64,000 nucleotides of DNA from Sordaria brevicollis (lineage: Eukaryota > Ascomycota > Sordariomycetes > Sordariales > Sordariaceae). The first letter of the stretch is position 1. Each line of letters opens with the position of its first letter. A program made the position numbers and the translations under genes. Positions 1-9,043 of the stretch are shown here, piece by piece. Location of the stretch: NCBI GenBank assembly GCA_033439795.1, contig JAUTDP010000003.1, forward strand, positions 372,001-436,000. The letters run 5' to 3'. The notes beneath the pieces are model-generated. The model had not been told where the DNA came from. It was given only the letters and a program-made list of their open reading frames with translations, and made no database searches.

Positions 1-1460
1 GAGCGAGATGTTGTTGGCGAGAATCAGTTCGCGATATGGTTTCTTCGTCGAGCTGATGGGTATAGCGCCGAATGGGTCGTTATTCTTTACCCGTTTGCCA
101 GCCTGAAGATCAACAGTCTCTTCGTCTTCAAACTCCATGTTACCCGAAAAGATCTGGCTCGCCGCTTGCTCAGCAAGAATCTTGAGTTCTTCGGTATAGT
201 CGAGAAGAGCTCCACCATGTGCCTCAGCCGAGCCGGAGATGGCTTGCTCCTTGATGATAGCATCCAGCCCGATGCTAAGCTCATCGTACCCAACCAAGGC
301 ATCCTCCACAAGACCGACACTTTCGAAACCTCTAGCCAGCCCTTCCTTCAAGATAAAGAAGGTGCAGAAATTCCAGCCAGGCAAGCCCCTTTGAGCATCT
401 TTGTCCTTTATGTCCTCCTCGTATTGGGTAACGCGGGTGTCGAAACTCGATAGGATGAGCTCCTTGATCTTTCCAATCAAGTCCTGCCAAGCATTTTCGC
501 TATCCTGCTCCGTCTCGTGGTAGCCAGTGGGCACGGCGGGGACAACTCGAGGAAGGAGGTCGTATGGGACGTCATTGATGCCAATGCGGATCTGTCTCAC
601 GCGGTCAACGGCGCCCTTGCCCGTACCGTTAAAGTCGTTGCGCAGCTTCTCCAACAGAGTGCTAGATCCCGTCCTCCACTTGAGCGCTGATGTCTTTTCG
701 GAACTCGAGTCGGTAGCTTTGCTCCCGCTTGATCGTGGCTGTGTGGCAGCGACGGTGTTGGGTATAACGACATGGACGATTAACCATTCGTAGGCGTCGT
801 GGTTTTCGGCATTGGTTGCTGCTTTCCCCGGAGTTGACGATGGGGTATTTGCCTTGATCCATTCGCGGATCTCGCTCCTTGTTGTGGACTTGTATGCATC
901 GTTGTCGTCGCACCTGACAAAGAGGATCTTGAGGTAAGGGGTTCGTCGTAGACCGGGGATCTGATGCCGTCGTTCTTTGGCAACTACGGGTCCAGAATGA
1001 CGGACTGCGCCTAGGGGTCCAGGGTTGTCACTCGTGCTTCCACGGCCAGCACCACCACCAACGGGCGCCGTGGAGAAGCCATCGTCACGGCTAGCAGAGC
1101 TATCTCCATGGCCATGGCCTGGAGCTTTGCTGTCGGGAGTTGGTGAGAGAACCGAGGATCGATCGACGGTACCGGCTTGGTCGGCGGGAACGAGTTCGAC
1201 GTGGAGGGTGTTGATGGAGCGCACGGGGCCGGCGTGAGACTGCCAATGGAGGTCGCGGAGGGGCAGTCGAGGGATCAGGCCCGGCGACAGAAGCTTGTAG
1301 ACATCGTGGGGATCGAAGTACTCGACTGTGTGCAGCAATTATGCAAGTCAGCAGTGCTTCTTTTTAGTGTACACAAATGTGCCTTGAACAGGAAGACAGC
1401 AAGGTATCATAAAGGGAGCTCCTCACCTGTGACCTTGGAGGAAGAGAATGGCTGTTCCAT
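1..1460 (-). CDS. trs130: TRAPP II subunit Trs130/TRAPPC10, N-terminal part (runs off left edge)
   Basis: The minus strand carries exon 1 (1427-1460), an intron (1326-1426, GTGAGG donor, CACAG acceptor) and an open exon from 1325 to the window edge, giving 453 codons. The protein begins MEQPFSSSKVTVEYFDPHDV. It later contains WNFCTFFILKEGLARGFESV, VEDALVGYDELSIGLD and an Ile/Pro-rich segment ending at the edge, all characteristic of the Trs130/TRAPPC10 family. The family is a subunit of the TRAPP II tethering complex, which activates Rab GTPases (Ypt31/Rab11 type) for late-Golgi traffic. Residues about 60-105 form a Gly/Ser-rich insert of low complexity. The C-terminal part lies outside the window. 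The start was chosen as the first ATG, because the tiny first exon joins in frame to the conserved YFDPHDVY block. Confidence 0.88.
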
Positions 1461-1995
1461 ACTGGACAGCTCCGTCGAGGGGCTAGATCTATGGCATGAC
1501 ACTCGGGTGTTGTCTCTGGGGGGTATCAAACTTTGCGCTTGATTTGGGCTGTCGCAAAGATGTCTTTGGGAATAGTTGTTTGGTTGAAGTTACCATACAA
1601 GACGTGTAATGGAAGCTGTCCCCGTATCGGTGTGACGGCCGGCAGCGGGTACCGATTAAGCTCCAGGTACCTTGTCGGCCAGACCTACCCGAGAATGCCC
1701 CACTCTTTGATCCAAACTCCCAATACAGTTTAGTCCCAAGTTACGCCTTATGCTGCTTTTCTTAGCGCACTTATACAAACCCCAAATGAACCAATCAAAG
1801 AATGCGATTCCTTGGGTGGCGGCTTGTGGGGCGTGTTTTCTATAATCCTCAGTTTCTCAAAGTGAGGACCCTGAGGACTTCTGAATATCTCTCCAGTACC
1901 TAGCTATATAACCCTTGGTGCCTCATAGACCAAGACATTCGGTTGTTTTTTGGTTCCCTTTCAGCTCCAGGCCCTTTCTCTACCACAAAATCACC
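1461..1995. other. intergenic: divergent promoters of trs130 and mri1
   Basis: This 535-bp spacer separates the trs130 start (minus) from the mri1 start (plus). Apart from the mri1 TATA and CCAAT signals listed separately, no open frame or RNA gene stands out. Confidence 0.6.
1791..1911 (+). promoter_or_regulatory. mri1 core promoter: CCAAT box and TATA-like box
   Basis: A CCAAT pentamer lies at 1791-1795 and TATATAA at 1905-1911. They are about 200 and 85 bp upstream of the mri1 ATG at 1996, a plausible CCAAT-TATA arrangement. This is seen directly; function is inferred. Confidence 0.45.
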
Positions 1996-3219
1996 ATGTC
2001 TGCTCTCGAAGCCATCAAGTACTCCCGGGGCAAGTTGGAGGTCCTGGACCAGCTGAGACTCCCTCATGAGCACCACTACGATGACGTCTCCACCAGCGAG
2101 GAGGCCTTTGACTGCATCAAGGCCATGAGAGTCAGAGGTCAGTGTCTTATATCCGTACTTAAAGTGACAGATTCACTAACACAGACCCCAGGTGCCCCTG
2201 CCATCGCCATTGTTGCTGCTTTGGCTGCTTCCGTCGAGCTTCACAACGGCAGCTGCACGGCTACCACCCCCGAGGAGGTCATCAAGTACATCGACTCCCG
2301 GCTGGACTACCTCTACGAGTCCAGGCCCACTGCCGTCGATCTCGGCAACGCCGTCAGACTTCTCAAGAAGACTGTCCGTGGTGTCAAGACCGAGGGTCTT
2401 TCCGACGCCGAGGCCAAGGAGGCCATCGTCAAGGCTTTCATCGAGGCCTCTGAGGAGATTCTGGCCAAGGATCTCAAGACCAACAAGTCCATCGGTGCTT
2501 TCGGCGCCAAGTGGCTCCAGGAGCAGTACAAGATCACCGACGACAGCAAGATCACCGTCATCACCCACTGCAACACCGGCTCCCTTGCCACCTCGGGTCA
2601 CGGCACCGCCCTCGGCATCATCCGCACCCTCCGCGACGAGGGCCTCCTCAGACACGCCTACTGCACCGAGACCCGCCCCTACAACCAGGGCAGCCGTCTG
2701 ACTGCTTTCGAGCTTGTCCACGAGGGTATCCCGTCCACCTTGATTACCGACAGCATGGCCGCCGCTTTGTTCCGTCTGCGTAAGGCCGAGGAGAACATTG
2801 CTGCCGTCATCGTCGGTGCCGACCGTGTCGTCCGCAACGGTGACACTGCCAACAAGATTGGTACCTACCAACTTGCGGTCCTCGCCAAGCACCACGGCAT
2901 CAAGTTCATGGTTGCTGCCCCCACCACCAGCATTGACGTTGATACCCTGACTGGCGACGAGATTGAGATTGAGCAGCGCAAGCGTGAGGAGTTGACTCAG
3001 ATCAGCGGTGCTGTTGTTAACGCGGATGGCTCTATCGATACTAGCAAGTCGGTCATCAGAGTGGCGATTGCTGACCAGAGGATCGGGGTCTGGAACCCTG
3101 GTTTCGATGTCACTCCCCATGAGTACATTGATGCTATTGTCACGGAGAAGGGCACCGTGGTGAAGGGTGAGGATGGCAAGTTTCACTTTGAGGACTTGAT
3201 CCCTGAGAGGTTCCAGTAG
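1996..3219 (+). CDS. mri1: methylthioribose-1-phosphate isomerase
   Basis: Exons 1996-2137 and 2192-3219 encode 389 residues. The 54-bp intron has donor GTCAGT, branch CACTAAC and acceptor CCCCAG. The product belongs to the eIF2B-alpha-like MTR-1-P isomerase family, which converts 5-methylthioribose-1-phosphate to methylthioribulose-1-phosphate in methionine salvage. Family motifs visible are GAPAIAIVAALA after the splice, THCNTGSLATSGHGTALG (the Cys is the expected catalytic residue), the ETRPYNQGSRLTAFEL segment and VGADRVVRNGDTANKIGTYQ (the Asp is the expected acid/base). It ends with the NPGFDVTPHEYIDAIVTEKG block. The length fits the family. An upstream in-frame extension exists (from 1915) but lacks an ATG; ATG 1996 sits in a good context (TCACCATGT). 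A long antisense frame covering the gene is a codon-bias shadow. Confidence 0.95.
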   Translation: MSALEAIKYSRGKLEVLDQLRLPHEHHYDDVSTSEEAFDCIKAMRVRGQCLISVLKVTDSLTQTPGAPAIAIVAALAASVELHNGSCTATTPEEVIKYIDSRLDYLYESRPTAVDLGNAVRLLKKTVRGVKTEGLSDAEAKEAIVKAFIEASEEILAKDLKTNKSIGAFGAKWLQEQYKITDDSKITVITHCNTGSLATSGHGTALGIIRTLRDEGLLRHAYCTETRPYNQGSRLTAFELVHEGIPSTLITDSMAAALFRLRKAEENIAAVIVGADRVVRNGDTANKIGTYQLAVLAKHHGIKFMVAAPTTSIDVDTLTGDEIEIEQRKREELTQISGAVVNADGSIDTSKSVIRVAIADQRIGVWNPGFDVTPHEYIDAIVTEKGTVVKGEDGKFHFEDLIPERFQ

Positions 3220-3759
3220 ATGTACGTAGTCATATAGACCTGGTGGTTAGACTTGGGTTCGGCGTTAAGAGGCAGGCGTAGGGCATAGATATCAAAAGTT
3301 TGTTGGATTTGTCAAAGGAACACATTTCGAGATTCTCCATTCATAACGTGAGTTGGAAATGAACACGGGCCAAGCAAGGCCCATGAGGAGTTCTGCTGTG
3401 AGAACCGTGACACACACATCACACTGCTCTCCTCAGGAGATAATCAGTTGGTTTAGTTGAGAAACTGTACTGAACAACTGATGTCTTGGCAGGGCCACGC
3501 AGGGATCAGGAATTGGGGAATTCCCAACTCACAAGTTCTCCACTTTTCTCCGAACTCCAGTGGGTCTCTCCCGCTGCCGCTTGCGGACCCGGCCGGTGTG
3601 GGGTTGTCCAACAATTCGCAATTGTAGTCACAGCTCACGACTCGAAATGGAAACTACTACTACCTATTTATTTCATCTTTAATTTTGAAACTTAGCCAAA
3701 CCAACTTTTCCTCTTCATCTCCGACTTCTTGTCTCAAACCTGGAGGGAAACACACCAAA
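3220..3759. other. intergenic between mri1 and the M20 peptidase
   Basis: This 540-bp spacer holds the mri1 3' UTR and the M20 gene promoter. No gene or repeat was recognised. The last 100 bp are pyrimidine-rich, as expected of a fungal leader. Confidence 0.5.
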
Positions 3760-5118
3760 ATGAAGGCAACGTCCAACCTGCTCCTCCTTATGGGGAGCTC
3801 CCTTCTCACCCACAGCTCCTCGGCCTTTGTCATCGAACCCGAATACCAACGCCCCTTCGCCGGCGTCGTCGATGACTCTTCTTCCTCAACATCATCACCA
3901 GTCCACACAACCAACGACCCACATGTGCAGTACACCTACCGCAAGGACCTCCTGTCCCTCCACAAATCCCTAGTCGAAATCCCCTCCATCTCCAAGACCG
4001 AGCAAGAAGTCGGCAAGTTCCTCCTCGACTACCTCCGCAACAACCTCGGCTACGTAGCCAAAGCCCAATTTCTCGAGTCCAGCTCCTCCTCTTCTTCAGG
4101 AGATGACGACGACCACTCCCAAGGCCGCTTCAACGTCCTCGCCTGGCCGAGCTCCCACAACCTCTCCAGCCCTTCGGTGCTCGTAACCTCCCACATCGAC
4201 GTCGTCCCGCCCTTCATCCCATACCACATCAGCGAAACCGACCCTGCATCTATCAAGCCCGACACTTTCATTTCCGGCCGCGGCTCCGTCGACGCCAAAG
4301 CCAGCGTAGCCGCCCAAATCATTGCCGTCGAGGAGTTGATCAAGGCCAAAGAAGTCGATCCCGCCGAGCTCATGCTCCTCTTTGTCGTTGGCGAAGAGAT
4401 TAGTGGTGACGGGATGAAGACTTTCTCGACCGCTTACAACGACTACCATAACAACCCTCAAAACAAGAAGGGCAAGGAGGAACTACCAAAGCTCAAAGCG
4501 GCCATCTACGGTGAACCAACAGAGAACAAACTCTCATGCGGACACAAGGGTCATCACGGCGGAGTGCTCAAGGCCACCGGCATTGCTGGACATTCAGGTT
4601 ACCCGTGGTTGTTCAAGTCCGCTACCGAGCTTCTTGTCAAGGCCCTGGCCAAGATTATCGACACCGACCTGGGCAGTTCGGAGCGGTACGGAAACACGAC
4701 GGTGAATATCGGACTTATCCAGGGTGGTGTAGCGGCGAATGTCATCCCCAAGGAGGCGGAGGCGGGGTTGGCTATTCGCGTGGCGGCTGGGGATCAGGCT
4801 ACGGGAGCGGAGATTGTGAAGGAGGCGATGGAGAAGATTGTGAAGGAGGTTGATGAGGAGGGGAAGTACCTGAAGATGGAGTGGAACGGGGCGGGTTATG
4901 GACCGGTGGAGTGTGAGTGTGATGTGGATGGGTTTGAGACGATGGTTGCTAGTTATGGCACCGATGTGCCCAACTTTGAGGGCGATCATACGAGTTATTT
5001 GTATGGACCGGGCACTATCCTCGTGGCGCATGGGGATGATGAAGGGTTGAAAGTTAAAGACCTGGAGGAGGCGGTGGAGGGGTATAAGAAGCTTATCAAG
5101 CACGCGGTTGGGAAGTAG
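3760..5118 (+). CDS. secreted M20 family metallopeptidase (carboxypeptidase-like)
   Basis: A single-exon gene of 452 residues. It starts with a signal peptide (MKATSNLLLLMGSSLLTHSSSAF), so the product is probably secreted or vacuolar. The M20 fold is shown by SHIDVVPP (first metal-binding His/Asp), GRGSVDAKASVAAQI (bridging Asp), VVGEEISGDG (catalytic and metal Glu pair), YGEPTENKLSCGHKGHHGGV leading into the dimerisation domain, and NFEGDHTSYLYGPGTILVAHGDDE near the C-terminus. Family members are zinc exopeptidases that remove C-terminal amino acids or hydrolyse acyl-amino acids; the exact substrate cannot be read here. A Ser-rich/Asp-rich insert (SSSSSSSGDDDD, about residues 108-121) interrupts the first strand region. 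The ATG at 3760 was preferred because it opens directly into the signal peptide. Confidence 0.9.
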   Translation: MKATSNLLLLMGSSLLTHSSSAFVIEPEYQRPFAGVVDDSSSSTSSPVHTTNDPHVQYTYRKDLLSLHKSLVEIPSISKTEQEVGKFLLDYLRNNLGYVAKAQFLESSSSSSSGDDDDHSQGRFNVLAWPSSHNLSSPSVLVTSHIDVVPPFIPYHISETDPASIKPDTFISGRGSVDAKASVAAQIIAVEELIKAKEVDPAELMLLFVVGEEISGDGMKTFSTAYNDYHNNPQNKKGKEELPKLKAAIYGEPTENKLSCGHKGHHGGVLKATGIAGHSGYPWLFKSATELLVKALAKIIDTDLGSSERYGNTTVNIGLIQGGVAANVIPKEAEAGLAIRVAAGDQATGAEIVKEAMEKIVKEVDEEGKYLKMEWNGAGYGPVECECDVDGFETMVASYGTDVPNFEGDHTSYLYGPGTILVAHGDDEGLKVKDLEEAVEGYKKLIKHAVGK

Positions 5119-5364
5119 CGTAAGGAATGTTCTGGATTTATGATGTATGAGATATAACGAGACATGTAGCACATCACTTTTGGTTACGAGGGCATATATG
5201 GATCATGTAGCACTTTCGGTTACAAAAGCATACAAACCAATCCCAGTTTTCATCTTGGTTATCAACCTATATACCCCATTTTGTCTATGAAAACATGTCC
5301 ATCTCCCTATATATACATTCTTCCCCCCTTCCCGTTCCCCTTCCATCCTCCCCTCCCCTTTACC

Positions 5365-6028
5365 TCAAAGTCTCATCCTCTCCGCCTCCCTCTCCCTCCT
5401 CTCCCTCGCCCTCCTCACCAACCCCTCCCTCTCCTCATTAATCGTCATCAACGCCCAAAACCAGCTAAACGTCTCCACAAACATGAACGTGAAAAAAACC
5501 CGGTTCTTCAGCGCGTCGCCTCCCCAGCCCCAGTCACCGCTTACGTCCCTCGCCGCAAACTCCCCAAAGGATCCCGTGGGGTGGCTAAACTTGACATCCT
5601 CATTGTATAGCGGGGAAGATGTGGAGAAGAAAAAGGAGTAGAGAGTGAGGAGGAAAGAAAAGGTAAGGCGAAGGGGGATCTGGGAGGACCAGTGGTGGAG
5701 AAGGGAGATCTCTTCGGGCATGGAGAGGGAGGTTAAGTCTGAGAGGCCGAGGAGGAGGAGGATGATGCCTAGGAAGGCGGTGGTGGGGGATTGGGTGGTG
5801 AAGTGGAGGGATTTTGGCTGTTACATATGTCTTGTTAGTACATGGACGGAAACAACGGAATTTGGGTGGGGGGAGAAGGGGAAAACGTACAAGACCCATG
5901 GCTTCTCCCAATAACCAGACCACGCCCTGGTCGGCGATTTTGGCCGGGTTGGTGATGAAGAAGAAGGCCAGAGTAATGTGAAAGAGGGCGATGGAGGTTA
6001 GAAGCGTTTTGGCGGATAGGAGACCCAT
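5365..6028 (-). CDS. ilm1: ILM1-family membrane protein (increased loss of mitochondrial DNA 1)
   Basis: Exon 1 is 5891-6028 (46 codons) and exon 2 is 5365-5817. The intron at 5818-5890 has donor GTACGT and acceptor AACAG, and the product has 196 residues. It begins MGLLSAKTLLTSIALFHITL and continues ITNPAKIADQGVVWLLGEAMGL, then has LGIILLLLGLSDLTSLSMPEE and LKNRVFFTFMFVETFSWFWA. These are the family's landmarks. About four hydrophobic segments predict an ER/endomembrane protein. Yeast Ilm1 was named for mtDNA loss, but its molecular role is not established. The C-terminus is a charged coil (Glu/Arg-rich). It is divergent from cdc43 across a 677-bp promoter region and convergent with the M20 gene (246-bp gap). 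Confidence 0.85.
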
Positions 6029-6705
6029 GGTGATGGATGTTGCGACTCGAGGTCGGCTTGATAGAGGTGACGGTATGGATGGTTATGTACCGGTTGCGGT
6101 AAAGGGGTGATGATGCGCGGAGGATGTGTTGACTGGTAGACTGAAGGGTGCTCCGTGGAAGGAGAAGTAAAGTGTTCGTGTCTTGCCCCGTAGTTGTAGT
6201 ACTTCTGTTCACAGCCGTGACGAGTACAGTTTAAAGAAGCAATGGAGTGTAGGCAGCAATGATGTGGAAGATTCTCAGATCCAGAAACTCGTATCGACAA
6301 GAGATGTCGCCGAAGCTAATTTAAGTCTTACACCTACTACCCTAACCCTGCTCCTCCAAACTGCCAACTTGACAGCTCTTGGCCCATGTCGTTGTCCACA
6401 CCTTGATGGCCTGGTGGGGTTCTGTCTCTTATCGATAAGGAAGCTACGTCTGTCCAGCGGGCAGCTCGAAGCAGGGGACATGCCTTCAAGCAACTTATTG
6501 ACCTCCATCTCATTCAGGGGGACGACAACATCTCACAACGGACGTCACACTCACTTTCATCATTCAATTTCACCCATTGAAGTTTCTCACTGTATGACAT
6601 AGTACCTCTCATACACCTCTTTTATCTAATATCTAATTGGAGTCGTCCCGTCCCGTCGGGTATACGTCTCACACACACACATCCCCCTCCCTCTCAGCTC
6701 TCACC
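6029..6705. promoter_or_regulatory. divergent promoter region of ilm1 and cdc43, with a telobox-like motif
   Basis: This 677-bp spacer lies between two divergent starts. ACCCTAACCCT at 6339-6349 resembles a telobox (Tbf1/TTAGGG-factor type site). A pyrimidine-rich stretch with an AC run (6671-6680) lies just before the cdc43 start. No open frame in the spacer looks coding. Confidence 0.4.
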
Positions 6706-8482
6706 ATGGCAACCGACGACAACACAAACACAGAAAGTCAACCCGTCCTCGGTGACCAGCCGTCTCAAGTCCAATTCCAGCAAAATGAACAGCAACAACC
6801 ACCACCGAAGTCTTCATTAAATCAGGATGAACCCGAAGAAGAACCCTACCTCGACATCCCCCGCCACCTCCGCTACTGGAAGATGTGCATCCGCGCCCCC
6901 CTCCCGCACGTGTACTTGTCAAACGAATCCAGCCGTCTAGCCCTAGCCTACTTTATCGTCAACTCCATCACCATCCTCACCCCTCCCCCCTCCCAACGAA
7001 CCGCCGACACCCCCGAACCATTGATCAGCCGCGAAGACAAGAAGCTCATGAGAAAATGGGTCTTGCACCATCAACACCCCACCGGCGGATTCGTCGGTAC
7101 TTCCTCCATGGTCTTTCCCTTGAACGGCCACAACACGTACAACAGCTCTGGGAAGGAGGGAACGTCAGAAGATGAGCCGGAGCACCACGGCCTGGCCAAC
7201 ATCTCCTACACCCTCTTTGCGCTGCAGCTTTTGGCGCTGTTGGCTGATGAGGAAGATGAGGATCCGGAAGCAGCGGAGAAGGTGTTTGAGGGTGTAAACA
7301 GGAAGGGAACTCTCCGCTGGCTCAAGAGCTTGCAACGCGAAGATGGCAGTTTCGGTGAGGCGCTGAGTGATTTACCGGGTTACGGACGGTTTATTGCGGG
7401 GGGGTATGATATGCGGTATTGTTACATTGCTACGGCTATTAGGTGGATTTTGCGGGGGGATGTGCGGGAGGGGGACCCGGGGTGGGTGGAGGATATAGAT
7501 GTTGAGAGGTTGAGGGGGTATATTTTGAGTAGTCAGGTATGTTTTCTTCCTCCTTCCCATCGCCATCGTGTTAAGATGAAATGCTGACTATGGGACAGAC
7601 ATACGACCGCGGCTTCGCAGGAAACTCCCAAGATGAAGCCCACGCTGGATACGCCTACTGCGCCATTGCCGCTCTCACTCTTTTGGACCGTCCTCTTTCT
7701 TCCTCATCCACCTCCACCACCTCCCCCTCCCTTTCCCCCCCTTTTAAGTCAACAATCCACGACCTCCCCGGCCTAATCCACTGGCTAGCCTCCCGCCCCT
7801 TCATCTACCTCGACCCTCCCCCCCTCCCGCCTCCGCCTCCGACTCCTACATCTACCAAGAAGACGACCTCGACGACCCCAACTTTTTGTTGCCTCCAACC
7901 CCCTCCGACCTCCTCTGCTGTCTCGACGCCCTCACCAAAGAAAAAGGCCCACAGGGTGCGGTGGAAGTAGCCTTCAACGGCCGCACCAACAAAACGGCTG
8001 ATACTTGTTACTTTTGGTGGGTTGGTGGTGCACTTGCCAACTTGGGGTGGCTTCAGGGGTATGATAACGACGGGGAGGGACCGAGTAACGGCCAACCCCC
8101 CCAGAAAGAGAGTCTCGTGGATAGAGCCTCAGCCCGCCGCTTCCTCCTCACCAAGATGCAACACCGCATCGGCGGCTTCGGCAAGTCACCCGGCTCTCCT
8201 CCAGATCTATACCATTCTTTCTTTGGACTTGCGGTGCTAGGATTGTTGGGGCATGAAGGTGAGAGGGATAAGTTGAGGAGGTTTGATGCCGGGTTGGCGG
8301 TTCCTAAAGATGTGGTGGGGGTTATTGAGAAAGCGAGAAAAAGGTTGGTGGAGAGGGATGGACTTGGTAAAAGTGAAATAGATGATGGGAGGGAAGGGTT
8401 GGTGGAGATGGGGTTGGAACTTCGAGGAGGGGGAGGAGGAGGGGGGGAGAGGCCGAAGTGGTTGGGTGAGTGTGGGTATTGA
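6706..8482 (+). CDS. cdc43: geranylgeranyltransferase type I beta subunit, with apparent frameshift
   Basis: Exon 1 is 6706-7536, the intron 7537-7598 (GTATGT donor, GGACAG acceptor) and exon 2 7599-8482. Prenyltransferase beta repeats are clear: HHQHPTGGFVGTSSM, SLQREDGSFGEAL, GYDMRYCYIATAIRWIL, TYDRGFAGNSQDEAHAGYAY, GRTNKTADTCYFWWVGGALA and GGFGKSPGSPPDLYHSFFGL. The Asp and Cys of TADTC and the His of LYHSF are the expected zinc ligands. With the alpha subunit, the enzyme prenylates CaaL proteins such as Rho1 and Cdc42. The frame breaks around a run of seven C at 7818-7824. Upstream reads FIYLDPPPLP; downstream only another frame gives SYIYQEDDLDDPNF and the zinc-site region. One extra C would join them (about 571 residues). 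No GT-AG intron fits without deleting the conserved LIHWLASR segment. Sequence error, slippage or a true null allele remain possible. Confidence 0.85.
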
Positions 8483-9043
8483 TGGTGAGATAGGTATGTG
8501 GGAGTGGAATAGGGTAAGTAGTCTAGGGGATTTAGCGAGTAGATAGATTATATTTATATGATAGCGAGAAAAAAAGCGTTCGTTGGCTGGTGGGAGGGTA
8601 TATGTAGACCGTTTAGCTTGAAGAGAATATATATATATATATAAAGTCTCATCTGCCTGATATATTGGGTTTCTCTACTTTCTGACTTTTTTTGGCTGGT
8701 AGACTTGGTAAGTCTCATAACTACTACCCTTCACAAGTTGTACCCCATTCAGTGGCCGCCATATCTGCCATTATCATTGCTCATCTATTTTCTTGACTTG
8801 TGGTGTGACCTGTAACGAATATATCTTGCTTGCTTGCTTCCAAACGCCTGCCTTATCCGTCCGTCTCTTATGACACCCTTTGTACATGTGAGACCTCAAC
8901 ATAACCCATTAACTACCATAGCCTGTACGCCATACACCGTCCGTAACTTGAACCGTTGCCTACACATCCCATAAGCACCCTTTTCCCCTCCAGAACTTTC
9001 TCCCCAAAGCAACCATGGATTTACAACTTGGTGAGCACCCTCC
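8483..9043. other. convergent intergenic region between cdc43 and msh2
   Basis: This 561-bp spacer lies between two convergent stops. It contains an AT dinucleotide run (8627-8643) and otherwise only 3' UTR-like AT-rich sequence. No gene was seen. Confidence 0.5.
8627..8643. repeat. (AT)n microsatellite
   Basis: Uninterrupted AT dinucleotide run of about 17 bp in the 3' region of cdc43. Confidence 0.9.

Noticed and set aside
2176..3186. 336-codon open frame antisense to mri1
   Set aside because: It mirrors the strongly biased codons of mri1, is Gly/Leu/Val/Asp-rich without any motif, and the sense strand encodes a textbook enzyme.
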